Assembly (NCBI GenBank): GCA_947247005.1
Contig: OX365954.1
Coordinates: 2,930,001 to 2,994,000 of the forward strand
Source of the DNA: Spisula solida
Lineage: Eukaryota > Mollusca > Bivalvia > Venerida > Mactridae
Length of the DNA stretch: 64,000 nucleotides
Direction: 5' to 3'
The notes beneath the pieces are model-generated. The model was not told the origin of the DNA and did no database searches. It worked only from the letters and a program-made list of their open reading frames with translations. Positions 36,605 to 48,735 of the stretch are shown here, one piece after another. Made by a program: the position numbers and the translations under genes. How positions within the stretch are numbered: the stretch's first letter is position 1; every line of letters begins with the position of its first letter.

Positions 36605-37760
36605 ATGTATGTGACAAATGTAGACATTTAAGCTGGCACATAAATCATACACAAACGCGTATAATATGCTTTCTAGAGCTGTCTCTCTTTACAGCGTCCG
36701 CGAGTGTGTTTTTTCGGATTCTTTCTTGTCAGACATAAACGTAATCAGAATATAGTTAGAATACATCAAAAGCTCTTCGATTTCATCCGACTTAGAATGC
36801 ATCTCGAAAAAAGTTTCATAACATATAAATTAAACAACACAATAATATAAAACTTTCATACAATGCTCACGGCTTACATACACAGTCATGTATAATATTT
36901 ACTGCAAACTTTAGTTAAATTCGTCGACAGATTATATAATAATTATTCTAAAAAATAAATATTCATTTACACTAATGTCATAACGTCAGTAACGTTCTCA
37001 ACGTTATATGTATTATTAATAATAAGTCTCTGAAGCAGAATGTGTATAAATATTCGTGACCTCCTTCGTTTGTTTTTTCATTGTTTTCTTTTGTACGAAA
37101 AAATTCGTTTACCAAAAAGTGAAGACAACGTCAGTTTGTACCAACAGTGCTTGTGTGATTATACACCATGTGTATATCATATGGACAATTTATCGACCCC
37201 TCTTGTTCCGCGCATGCCTTCAATAGGTGTCCAGTCCATTATAAAAATATAGTCGCTTCAGGCGAGTTTAATAACTTATTGTTGAGCTACAAAGCGAAAT
37301 ATCACGTGTTGTCACCTACACACAGGTCACCAAAATATTAGCATGTATATGCAAATGCATTTGAATATTTATACCTGTGTACGTTCTGTCGCTGAAATGG
37401 AGAACTATTTAAAGCGTTTTTGTACGTGCAATATTGTGAAGCACTCACACAACCTTAATAATAATGTAAGTGTACTGGTCTTTCTATACATATTATACCG
37501 GTAATGTGTTTTTTGTATCCTATTAAATTTTAAATTCAACGTTTTACTATCTACACTCGTTTTTCCGATTATGATTGGCAAATGTCTGACAAGGGCAGAC
37601 ATAAATTCAATGGAGTAAAAGATGTGTGATACAAGGAATCCGGGTGCGTTATAGAATAGTTTTCGAATAGACACATTGGTTGTTTAACGTGCTTGGTGTA
37701 CATCATTCGTACGTACGATACTACATCTGGGTTTACAACCAGTTCCTCTCTAGTTGGGTG
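36605..37760. other. Intergenic, nothing recognised
   Basis: Short ORFs at 37040-37252 (+) and 37674-37405 (-) have no domain, splice context or repeat partner that I can see. Confidence 0.35.
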
Positions 37761-37850
37761 AGAGACAATGAAAGTGTTTAAAAAATGACCAGTGCCCCGG
37801 TCAGGGATCGAACCAGGAACGCAGAGATCTAATTAATAAAATGTTAAAGG
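37730..37850 (-). repeat. tRNA-derived SINE fragment
   Basis: On the - strand a B box GGTTCGATCCC lies at 37804-37814 within CTGCGTTCCTGGTTCGATCC. The A box is not clear. Boundaries are approximate. Confidence 0.4.
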
Positions 37851-37873
37851 TAATCACGAAGCGGCTGTGGAAA

Positions 37874-38800
37874 TACAGGGTGTCCCAAAAAAATGGGGAC
37901 CTAGGTTAAACATTCGTCACTTTGCCTCTTTTATCAATAACACATTGTCAATATGAGAAAACATTAGGGAACACAGTTCAAAATACCAGCATCATAATTG
38001 TGATTATTTAGTCCACTACCCAGAGTTACCTCCCTTGTTTCAATCACGTGTTTCAATATATACTACTCAAAATTTGATAAGGGCCAAGAAATTTTCCATT
38101 TGAATATTTTGCAAATTGAATAAGATTGACCGGTAGAATTTTCAGAAACATAATGCTACATCTGCAATATTGTAAACCAATAAATAATACTTCAAAATTT
38201 AATGTCTAAGTGCTGATAAGCCCAACCTATTAAAATGTTCGTCCTGCATTCATGCATCTTAAGTAACGGAATGTGGTCATTTTCCTTGCATTTTGGGTCT
38301 TACACGATATGGTAATAAAAACGGGATAGAAATTTCCATGTTAATCTAGCCACTTTGGTCCCCGCGAATAGGGCTTATCAGTTACCTGGAAAACGACGTC
38401 ATTTTAGCAATGCGTATCAAATGCAAGACATCAAGTTTCAAAATCTAGCAGCAGGTAAGATGACATTTTATTAATAGCACAACGTTTTCGTCATCGGTTT
38501 TGTACATTTAACGTGAGACGGACATCAAAATAAATTTCTTGGCCCTTAGCAAAGTTTGAGTAGTATATTATCATACAGTGAACAAGGAATTTGAGTGTGT
38601 TTATAGAAAAAGATTTACATGCTGAACCCAAAGGACATCTCAGGTGTCCCATAGTCAAGGACAATGAACCTGCACTCACTAATATTCGTCATGTACGGCA
38701 AACAGGTTCACTATAGGGTTCATGTCCGAGCTATATAAGGCCAATTGCCCACAGGTATGAGGTAAAATGTCAGTACTTTCTTGCGAACACACCCTGTATA
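37874..38800. mobile_element. Possible mariner-type remnant enclosing a MITE
   Basis: TACAGGGTGTCCCAAAAAAA at about 37876 has the look of a mariner terminal repeat, and ACACCCTGTATA at about 38788 is its inverse over roughly 10 bp. No transposase is visible. The well-supported MITE at 38061-38565 sits inside. Short match length makes this tentative. Confidence 0.35.
38061..38565. mobile_element. Mariner-type MITE, copy 1 (505 bp)
   Basis: The inverted ends run about 38 bp, TACTACTCAAAATTTGATAA... and its complement ending at 38565, both including GGGCCAAGAAATTT. They are flanked by TA (38059-38060, 38566-38567). A second copy lies at 40852. The internal 62-codon ORF is chance. Confidence 0.8.
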
Positions 38801-39379
38801 TGCTGCTGATTTGTTGTTATAAGTGGTTTATGCTTTCTTACAAATTATGACACACTAAATGACTATGGTATCTACATATGAACTGTTGATTTGGATAAAA
38901 GTTCACCTCAGTACCTTTTGCTTATCGCTTTGCTTTCTTTTTAATTGTTCACAATAATAATACAGTGTATTACAGATATCACAACATACACTGATATAAT
39001 TATAATACATTCATAAGATCATGGTATGACATGTATACAATATAAACAATGTACTACAGGATACGTATATAGTATCGGTGAAGCGCACATAATGCACAGG
39101 ACAGATACAAGCTTTGTAAGCAGCATATTCATATTGTGGCCATTTTATTCGAAAGCGAAATATAAGAAAAGTCGAATGATTGTTGCATAGTTAAGCTGTT
39201 GCTTTCATAAATAACATAGTTCCAATTCAGACACTCATAGTGTGACTATCTTATTCGAATTCGAAAAGCAAGAACATCATAACTCTGATTACTGAATAGT
39301 CTGCTAAGACAATATCATTCACCATTCATACAGACTTATTACAATACACAAACAACCACCGACTTAACAAAACTTCATA

Positions 39380-40213
39380 ATATGTGCAAGTGCATGGGAT
39401 TCGTTTGCATTTTGTAGATAGGTATTATCATTTGCTGTCGCCAGAGTAAATATCTCCAGGCACTGTGTCTTACTGTCTAGTTTAGAGAACTCAGTAAACA
39501 AATAATGTCCTTTTAGTTTTATAATATGACACCATAGCTTACGATGTGATTAATATAGAACATGACACTGACAAACTCTATGCATGACTATGTTGTCAGT
39601 AACATTTTGAACATTGTCTGATAAATTGTCTTGAAATAAGACTAGCCATTGCATTGATGAGTGTCGCACAAGTGTTTTTGATGCATTTAGATAAAGAACA
39701 TCTAGCTATTGTCCACAAAGGACTGTAGCAATCAGCGCGCACTACATTTACTGCTAACCTGTCGCTAATTGATGATGAGATATCGTTCAATATTGCCAAG
39801 TGTTCACGATTTATTATAGATGTTTGAAGAATATGCTTCCATTGACATTTTGAGGGAAATACGCCGGTTTCGTTATAATTTTCAAAGTGGTGTTATAAAT
39901 CATATTTATAGAACAAACGATAAGCATCTGGAATGAAACCTCTCGACTGCTTGTCTCCATTTACAAAGTACGTCAGTCTGTTCATGAATACTTTCTTCGC
40001 TTGATATTTCTCGGGTAGTCTGGCTAATTGACCGAAGAAGTTCAGTTTTTTACAGTCTATCGTTGTTTCGATTGTTACACAATTTAACAAACAAAGCGAA
40101 AGTTTTGTATCAGTACTCCTATGTAGTGACTGTAAGTGTTTCACACAAAATCTGTGAGCTATTTCCAATTTAGATATGTCGCTGAAAACGACTTTATATT
40201 TCATTGAAAGCAA
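39380..40213 (-). mobile_element. LINE C-terminal relic
   Basis: On the - strand, 40213-39893 shows the post-RT region common in LINEs (HRFCVKHLQSLHR, then KLNFFGQLARLPEKYQAKKVF). 39799-39596 continues in another frame, then a decayed Cys/His region and a terminal LATANDN-containing stretch (to about 39380). Several frameshifts. It is a different lineage from the LINEs at 3.3-5.2 and 26.2-27.9 kb. Confidence 0.6.
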
Positions 40214-40851
40214 ATAATGTTCACCTTAGAGTAGCGAATATTTCATGGAAATTGATGAAGAATTAAAATACTTATGGCTACATTTGCGTTTCAATGTTTA
40301 CACATTTCTACTTGGAACTGTCGCCAAAAACCACGTGGTATTGCTACACTGTCATTGATATTTTGTAAGATTGATAAGAAATTATTTTAGCTAAGAATAT
40401 AAGTTATGTTTGTCTGAAGTTGTATTCAAGAAGCATCTCACAAATATCTAAGCTAACTGTTATCCTAAATCTGAGAAATGTCTTTAAGTGGTCGCTAATG
40501 TAAAACGAATTTTAAGCTCTGCAAAATAGTAACAGAAATGAGGACTCTTGCACTAAACATACAATATACACGCGTCAGAAATGCTTTGGTAAATCGATCC
40601 TTTTCGAACGGTTTTATGTTAAATCTAGCTTGTATATTACTGAAGTCATGTACAGACCCAGAGACATCTGGACCCACTTGGATTGTAGCAAAACATGTGG
40701 TTATATTGTAGTGTGTCATGGTTAGGAGCCTAGTTACGACATCGCTCCAAGAAAAATAGTTGTATATGGATCCCTGAGTAAACGATTAATGCCGGGCGGC
40801 TTGTATGTTAGCCATAGATAGTAAGCCAGGAATTGTTGTTACTTTTAAATA

Positions 40852-41310
40852 TACTATTCGAAATTTGACAAGGGTCAACTAATTTTCCTTTTCCATATTT
40901 TCCATATTGTTTAAGGTGGACTGATTGATTTGTCAGATCTGCAATATTGTAAGCGAATGAAGATTGCTTCAAAAGTGCTGATATTCACAATCTATTTATA
41001 ATGTTTGTACTGTATTCAAGCATCTGTAATAGCAGAATGCTGTCCGTGTTTTGGAATTTTTGGTCGAACGCAATATCAGAATAGCAAAGGGACAAAACAT
41101 TTCCATGTCTCATGCTATTTTGGTCCATTTCAATAGGTATTATCAGTTACCTGGTTAAATACGACACTGTTTAAATGCGTACCAAGTGCAACAAATGATA
41201 CTGTCGAAATTTAGGAGCACATTAAATTTCAATATGTGCACAACGTTTTTTTAATCGGTTTGACCAGTAAACGCAATACGGGAATAAATACCGTTGTATG
41301 TTTTGCGACA
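40852..41310. mobile_element. Mariner-type MITE, copy 2 (diverged)
   Basis: It starts TACTATTCGAAATTTGACAAG and is colinear with the MITE at 38061: ATCTGCAATATTGTAA, AAGTGCTGAT, TTCCATG, TTATCAGTTACCTGG, AATGCGTA and GCACAACGTTTT occur in the same order. The right inverted end is eroded, so the boundary is approximate. Confidence 0.7.
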
Positions 41311-42570
41311 AAACATAACTTTTATCTGGAATTTAAAAGTTAAATTTGTATTCAATGTGTACAGGAGAGCTCATTGAATGTTTTATTGTAAATGATAATG
41401 TCAATAAAACGTAGTCAGTTGCATTTCTTTTCGAACATCCCTCGTTTGTGGGATCTCTTCTTAAGTAACACTATCAATGTATAGAACAAGTATTCTAGTG
41501 TATCATGCTAGAAGGAATTGGTTGTAACCGTCTTTGGATTATTTTAATTAAGCCCTCGTTCACATGAGGCTTTCAAAACTACGTCGACATATAAAAACGT
41601 ACGTCTGGAAAAGCGGACCCAATTGTCGCGTATCGGACGCACGAAGGTTCTATTATTCCAATTTGAGGACTGTCCTGCTCGCACGACAAAACAATTGACG
41701 CACTACAGCCCTACGATGAACAGTTGAAGTAGACCCTTCGTACAATCAACGTATGTCAATTGTACGACAAAAGAATTGTCGTACTATTGGCTGGTTTTAA
41801 AAATTCAATATATATTTTCTTCTAAGAAGCTTTGTGAATACCAGCCCTAAAACAACTTTCTCCACTAATACCTTACTATGCTAAGAAAGACACAAAAGTC
41901 GTGTCCTTCTAAATGCAAAGGTAATGGGCCATTTTATAGTGACAAGTATCAAATACGTTTATGCACACACCAGACGGTGTTTTGTATGGTTCTGTTTTGC
42001 ATCGTTCTGTGTGGAATGTACACTTGTGTTTGTCGTTCATGGAATTTGCTATGTTGGTTCTATTTTTGTTGATAATACACTTCACCTTATCCTATTGTCT
42101 TTTTAGATTGACGCAACTAAATTGTACAAGATACAGAAAGGAAAAAGAAAAACGGGTCGTAAATTTTTTAATGTAAGTGTTCTTTCTGTATTAACGAAAT
42201 ACAAGTTAAGGTTATAACCACTAAATGCATACGCGGCCCAAAATCGGATACACACAAATAGTCCTTACCAAAAACGTCTGTTTGACTGGAAATGATGATA
42301 TGCATTTACAAAATGGAACTAGAATACTCTTATTGAGTTTAAATGTATTGTATTCATGTAGGTGAAGTAGTGAATCTGTTTTATCTTGAATATTTTTTGA
42401 GAGTTTGGCATATTTGTAAAAGCGAAAGTAGAGTAGGGTAAAATCAACATTGAAGCCGTCCGCACGTCTGTACAAAATTGTCTACCGCCTTTGACGAACA
42501 ATTTGTTTCTGAAACATAACCCCTTGTTAAGTTGGTCTTATTTTGTAGTTGAAATGTTGAAATACACTTT
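41311..42570. other. Intergenic, nothing recognised
   Basis: AT-rich with chance ORFs on both strands. The words ACAATTGTCGYA/CGTACAA recur at about 41620-41780 without a clear element. Confidence 0.35.
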
Positions 42571-42571
42571 T

Positions 42572-43872
42572 TAGCTCCACTATTCGTAGAATAAGGGGAG
42601 CTATTGCAGTCACCCGAGCGTCGGCGTAACACTTTTGTTAAAGTTTAAGTACAGGTTTTTTAACCTCTTATATTCTCTTAGTCCTTTGAGATATTGCTTT
42701 CATACTTTGCATACTTGTTTGCCACCATGACCCCAACCCATATGCAGGAGTAGGTAACTCGATCAGGCATTTTGTTGAAATTATGCCCCCTTTTCTACTT
42801 AGTGCAAATGTTAGGTACAGGTTTTTTAACCTCTAATATCTTCATAATGCATCCACAGATTGCTTTGGTACTTTGCATACTTGTTCACCATCATGACCCC
42901 CAACCCATACACAGGGGTAAATAACTCTGTTAAGCATTTAGGTGAAATTATGCCCCCTTTTTTCAACTTAGTGTAAATGTTAAAGTTTAGGTACAGGTTT
43001 TTTAACCTCTAATATTTTCGAAGTGCATTCACATATTGCTTTACATACTTGTTCACAATCATGACCCAGACCCATACACAGGGGAAGGTAACTCTATCAA
43101 GCATTTTGTTGAAGTTATGCCCCCTTTTGGACTTCGAAATGCAAATATTAAAGTTTAGGTACGGGTATTTTAACCTCTAATATGTTCAAAGTGCATGGAC
43201 ATATTGCTTTGATACTTTGCATACTTGTTCACCATCATGATTTCAACCCATACCCAGGGGTAGGTAACTCTATTAATTATGCCCCCTTTTTCAACTTAGT
43301 GCACATGTTAAAGTTTAGGTACAGGTTTTTTCACCTCTAATATTTTCAAAATGCATTCACATAATGCTATGGATACTTGTTCTCCATCATGACCCCAACC
43401 CCTACACAGGGGTGGGTAACTCTATCAAGCATTTTGTTGAAATTATGCCCCCTTTTGGACTTCGAAATACAATTGTTAAAGTTTAGGTACTACATGTTTT
43501 TTAACCTCTAATATCTTCATAGTGCATTGATATGTTGCTTTGATACTTTGTATACTTGTTCACCATCATGACCCCAACCCCTACACAGGAGAAGATAACT
43601 ATTTAGCATTTTGTTGAAATTATGCCCCCTTTTTGACTAAGAAATGCTTATTTGTTTACCTTCATGACCAAGAGGACCTACACATGAGTAGGTAATGGTC
43701 CTGCATAGTTTGTCCAAATTATCCCCCTTGTATGACTTAGAAGCCCCAACCTCTACACAGCAGAGGGTAATGCTGCTGTTATGAAGCTATTGTTTTGAAT
43801 ATATAATGATTGTACTATCCCAGCATGGCGCTGCGAATAGTGGAGCGCGCTGTTCGTGGACAGCTCTTGTTT
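42572..43872 (+). mobile_element. Tandem-core repeat element (GCTCCACTATTCG type)
   Basis: The left end is AGCTCCACTATTCGTAGAAT (about 42573); the right end contains CGAATAGTGGAGC (about 43835), its inverse. The core holds about six units of roughly 165-175 bp, starting near 42649, 42814, 42990, 43158, 43316 and 43485. They share TAGGTACAGGTTTTTTAACC, TTTGCATACTTGTTCACC, ACCCATACACAGGGG and AAATTATGCCCCCTTTT. A final diverged unit runs to 43790. No coding capacity. Confidence 0.8.
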
Positions 43873-44040
43873 TAATGATGTATGTCTGCAACTGGCCGTA
43901 CACTTTAACATGATACAATCTGGGGCTGAAAATTGTAACTAAAAAAAACTTTTATTTAGTGATTGCTGACCTTAACACAAGATGCATTTGCTGAATAATT
44001 TAATTTTACATCGATGCTCCATTTTCTTTTCAGTTCATTG

Positions 44041-44690
44041 GTAGTTATAAAGTGCTAGTTTATCGTTGTTTTGAGTTTGTTCTTGTATCCAGTTCATTGT
44101 TTATTTTCCGTTTGTGTTATTGTTTATATGTTTCCAGTTGACTGTTTTGAGTTTGTTCTTGTATCATTTTCATTGTTTATTTTCCGTTTGTGTTATTGTT
44201 TATGTTTCCAGTTTACTGTTTTGAGTTTGTTCTTGTATCCAGTTCATTGTTTATTTTCCGTTTGTGTTATTGTTTATATGTTTCCAGTTGACTGTTTTGA
44301 GTTTGTTCTTGTATCATTTTCATTGTTTATTTTCCGTTTGTGTTATTGTTTATGTTTCCAGTTTACTGTTTTGAGTTTGTTCTTGTATCCAGTTCATTGT
44401 TTATTTTCAGTTTGTGTTATTGTTTATATGTTTCCAGTTGACTGTTTTGAGTTTGTTCTTGTATCATTTTCATTGTTTATTTTCCGTTTGTGTTATTGTT
44501 TATGTTTCCAGTTTACTGTTTTGAGTTTGTTCTTGTATCCAGTTCATTGTTTATTTTCAGTTTGTGTTATTGTTTATATGTTTCCAGTTGACTGTTTTGA
44601 GTTTGTTCTTGTATCATTTTCATTGTTTATTTTCAGTTTGTGTTATTGTTATGTTTCCAGTTTACTGTTAGAGTTTGTTCTTGTATCCAG
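44041..44690 (+). repeat. ~75-bp minisatellite, block 1
   Basis: The unit contains GTTTTGAGTTTGTTCTTGTA, CATTGTTTATTTTCCGTTTG and TTATGTTTCCAGT. Two alternating unit types (one with an extra AT before GTTTCC, one without) make a 150-bp higher-order repeat. That period keeps one frame open for 233 codons (44071-44772), producing a hydrophobic pseudo-protein. Confidence 0.9.
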
Positions 44691-45133
44691 GCCCCGTGTT
44701 CACAAAGAATTGGTTATTAGGACCAGGCTCAAGCTCCATTTTTTTTTATTTAAAAAACAGATAATATGTTGATGGAAAAATTATTTCTTTTTTAACAGAG
44801 GAAACAATATTGGTATCTCCTTAGATTTTAAAGACAAATAAATAAGTTTCAATGCATAGTTATAGCAATATTGTGCTTAATAAATTGAAGCTTGATTTTC
44901 GAGCTTGATCCTGAAAGTCTCAGATCAGTTTCGGTCTCAAGTACAATTAATCTATTTTTATAGGAAAGTAATAGTTTTAAGGGTCGTAATCTGTTATCTA
45001 GAAACTGTTTTGATATTTGTAACTGCTAAGGAACATATAATTTTATAACTGTACATAATATTTGAAAGAAATAGCAAATACAGAATAGAACTTGAGCCTT
45101 ATTTTGATAACCAATTCTTTGTGAACACGGGGC
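44691..45133. mobile_element. 443-bp MITE inserted in the minisatellite
   Basis: The ends are inverted repeats of about 43 bp: GCCCCGTGTTCACAAAGAAT at 44691 and its complement ending at 45133, extending through TTGGTTAT and GGCTCAAG. CAG occurs on both sides (44688-44690, 45134-45136), and neighbouring array units carry a single CAG there, so it is a 3-bp target duplication. The short TSD and GC-rich end suggest a PIF/Harbinger-like origin, not proven. Confidence 0.85.
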
Positions 45134-45136
45134 CAG

Positions 45137-46785
45137 TTCATTGTTTGTTTTCAGCTTGTGTTATTGTTTATGTTTCTAGTTTACTGTTTTGAGTCTGTTC
45201 TTGTATCCAGTTCATTGTTCATTTTCAGTTTGTTTAATTATTTATGTTCCATGTTTACTGTTTTGAATTTGTTCTTGCTTCCAGTTCGTTGTTTTTTCAG
45301 TTTGTGTTATTGTTTATGTTTCCAGGTTATTGTTTTGAGTTTGTTCTTGTAGCCAGTTCATTGTTTTTTTCAGTTTGTGTTATTGTTTATGTTTTGAGTT
45401 TGTTCTTGTATCCAGTTCATTGTTTATTTTCAGTTTGTGTTATTGATATATGTTTCCAGTTTACTGTTTAGAGTTTGTTTTTGTTTCCAGTTCATTGTTT
45501 ATTTTCAGTTTGTGTTATTGTTTATGTTTCCAGTTTACTGTTTTGAGTCTGTTCTTGTACCCAGTCCATTGTTTATTTTCAGTTTGTGTTATTGTTTATG
45601 TTTCCAGTTTACTGTTTTGAGTTTGTTCTTGTATTCCGTTCATTGTTTTTTTATAGTTTGTATTATTGTTTATGCTTCCAGTTTACTGTTTTGAGTTTGT
45701 TCTTGTGTCCCGTTCATTGTTTATATTAAGTTTGTGTTATTGTTTATGTTTCCAGTTTTCTGTTTTGAGTTTGTTCTTGTATCCAGTTCATTGTTTATTT
45801 TCAGTTTGTGTTATTGTTATGTTTCCAGTTTACTGTTTAGAGTTTGTTTTTGTTTCCAGTTCATTGTTTATTTTCAGTTTGTGTTATTGATATATGTTTC
45901 CAGTTTACTGTTTAGAGTTTGTTTTTGTTTCCAGTTCATTGTTTATTTTCAGTTTGTGTTATTGTTTATGTTTCCAGTTTACTGTTTTGAGTCTGTTCTT
46001 GTACCCAGTCCATTGTTTATTTTCAGTTTGTGTTATTGTTTATGTTTCCAGTTTACTGTTTTGAGTTTGTTCTTGTATTCCGTTCATTGTTTTTTTTTAG
46101 TTTGTATTATTGTTTATGCTTCCAGTTTACTGTTTTGAGTTTGTTCTTGTGTCCCGTTCATTGTTTATATTAAGTTTGTGTTATTGTTTATGTTTCCAGT
46201 TTTCTGTTTTGAGTTTGTTCTTGTATCCAGTTCATTGTTTATTTTCAGTTTGTGTTATTGTTATGTTTCCAGTTTACTGTTTAGAGTTTGTTTTTGTTTC
46301 CAGTTCATTGTTTATTTTCAGTTTGTGTTATTGTTTATGTTTCCAGTTTACTGTTTTGAATCTGTTCTTGTACCCAGTCCATTGTTTATTTTCAGTTTGT
46401 GTTATTGTTTATGTTTCCAGTTTACTGTTTTGAGTTTGTTCTTGTATCCCGTTCATTGTTTTTTTAGTTTGTATTATTGTTTATGCTTCCAGTTTGTTTA
46501 CTGTTTTGAGTTTGTTCTTGTGTCCCGTTCATTGTTTATATTAAGTTTGTGTTATTGTTTATGTTTCCAGTTTTCTGTTTTGAGTTTGTTCTTACTTTCA
46601 GTTCATTGTTTATTTTCAGTTTGTGTTATTGTTTATTTTTCAAGTTAACTTTTTTGAGCTTGTTTTTGTACACATTTAGTTATATAGTTTCAGTTTGTGT
46701 TTTTGTTCACGCTACAAGTTACAGTTTTGTGTTTGTTCGTGTGTACAGTTCATTGTTTGTCTTAAGTTAGTGTTATTGTTTAATT
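45137..46785 (+). repeat. ~75-bp minisatellite, block 2
   Basis: This is the same unit as block 1, about 22 more diverged copies. A ~444-bp higher-order duplication is visible: 45437-45890 and 45881-46330 repeat the same series of variant units. The end decays gradually after 46600. Hydrophobic ORFs here are by-products of the repeat. Confidence 0.9.
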
Positions 46786-48359
46786 TGCCTGTTTACTGGA
46801 ATTTCAGGGGTGCTTTAAACGCTACCATGTGGTTTTTCTAACGATGCTCTGATTTAAAAAAAAATTAGACTACTTGTTTATCCAAGTAGATTCTACTTAA
46901 TTCTGCTTAACTCAGATAAGTCAAACCATGTACTGTTATTTTGAGCACGATGTGGATCCTTCATGTTTGAAACTGCATTAGGTTTCAATCTATAACTTGA
47001 AAAATAAATTAAACGAGAAGTAATAAGTATAATACTAGTCGTATCAGTAACAACTACGCATGCAAATAACTATTACAAGAGATATACTGCATAGAGATAG
47101 GACGATATTCACAGTTACTCAATGCTGATGCGTCCGATTCTAGAATACCTATCGTTATTAATAAGACCAGGGTTTTTTAAATATTGATCTTATTTCACTA
47201 AATGATTAGGACATCTAATCAGATCACATCACATTAAACTCTTGGTCAGTACTAATAACGACCAGACTGTGTCAAGACATTTGAACTGACAAACATGGCG
47301 TACTTGTTGGAACCGGAATGAATATGATAGTCTAAAGCAAAGTGGAGTGCAAAATAAAATAAAAGATTACCCGATGACCGATTCCCGGTGACTACATGTA
47401 TGTGTTAGCTTTCAAAGTAGATTGTGTTGGTTGTGCTGATTTTAACTGTGCATTGTTAATATCTGATTGTTAATTCCAGAACCGTTAAATGATTTGAACA
47501 TTGTTTCACCCTCGTACCATCGTAGTTTTACCAACGCGACGTCATACCATACTACACCGTTGTTCCACAATATACCGTCGCTGTTTTGCATTCTTAGTTG
47601 CTCCAGCGCACCATCGTTGTTTCATCTCCTACCATCGTTGTTTCACCATGATAGAACTGTTTTTGACCATCGTACCATCGTTGTTTTACCATCTTACCAC
47701 CATTGTTTCACCATCGCACCATCGACTTCAAGTAGTCATGCGCAGTAAAACCCGCTTCTGTTTAGCTGCAAGAAAGATGATGCATGACTCGGATGCGGAA
47801 GGTACGTCTATACTGTTGATTAAATAGAAAACCTTGGCATTGGACATTCCCTTAGTCATAACTGCATTAGGCTTCAATCTATAATATGAAAGAGTGAATT
47901 AAATGAGTGATAGTTGTTATATTATTCGAGAGAACCAGTTATAATTGCGCATGTACATAACAATATATCTAGGAAAGCATTCTGAGTTACTCAATGCTGA
48001 TGCGTCCGAGTCACCAAAGCACAAGTGAACGAGTCGCTAAAACAGCAGAGAGTGATTTGATATTGACGGCTTGACTGGAACTGTTTGATTGCAAAAATGA
48101 ATTCGTCGATACTACAATAATTAGCGTTATTACTCAGACCTGGACTGAATCACTCAATGCTGAAGCGCCCGAACCACAATCATGCGCACGTTGTTAAGCA
48201 TCGCTGAACATCATCACTTGAAGTGGTCGAGTCGTTTCAAAGCAAAGAGTGAACTTGACACTGACTGCTTTGGTTGAACAATTTAACTTCTTCATATCAC
48301 GGTGCAGCAAAGTGCACATCTTGTCTGTCAACTACTTATGGAAGGATATGATCTTCGTT

Positions 48360-48425
48360 GGCCGGTATTCGAACCCGTATGCAAGCTAACTGCACTAACC
48401 ACTAGTCCATGGTCATATGTTCTCA
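48360..48425 (-). repeat. tRNA-like SINE head, unit 1
   Basis: On the - strand: GGACTAGTGGTTAGTGCAGT (A box) and GGGTTCGAATACC (B box). The same sequence recurs in unit 2 at about 49762-49827. No acceptor stem, so not a tRNA gene. Confidence 0.55.
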
Positions 48426-48501
48426 AACATCGTGTTGTGATTCAATGATGTTTAGCTTTTGCTATAAATTTGGTATTTAAACACTCTTTTTTACTTCACA
48501 G

Positions 48502-48735
48502 ATGTACTTTGGGTTGGTCTCCATAGGTATATGTTCCTGTTTAATTGCGAGAATACAACAATCGACGATAGAGAAGTATAATAACCAAGGAAAAAACACA
48601 GGACAGATAGTACAATATGAAGACCAGAACAATGAAGAACAGAGAACACTAATAACTGTCAGACTTCAGGGAAGTTCAAATATGTGTCAAGACATTTGGA
48701 CTGACAAACATGGCGCACTTGTTGGAATTACCTAA
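48502..48735 (+). CDS. Exon-like ORF in tandem unit 1, unknown function
   Basis: 77 codons follow a TTTTTTACTTCACAG acceptor-like site. Visible blocks are MYFGLVSIGICSCL (hydrophobic) then QRTLITVRLQGSSN and CQDIWTDKHG. The paralogous unit keeps the same frame despite a 3-nt length difference. I do not recognise a family. It could be a real terminal exon of a small tandemly duplicated gene, or a fossil carried by the 1.4-kb repeat. Confidence 0.3.
   Translation: MYFGLVSIGICSCLIARIQQSTIEKYNNQGKNTGQIVQYEDQNNEEQRTLITVRLQGSSNMCQDIWTDKHGALVGIT

Noticed and set aside
44071..44772. 233-codon ORF resembling a repeated multi-membrane protein, and similar ORFs to 46770
   Set aside because: The frame exists only because the minisatellite's higher-order period is 150 bp. 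The residues are Phe/Val/Leu/Cys by base composition, there is no splice or start context, and the ORF runs into the MITE.
48360..48425. Possible functional tRNA gene on the - strand
   Set aside because: Duplicated with the 1.4-kb unit, lacks a pairing acceptor stem, and looks like a SINE head.
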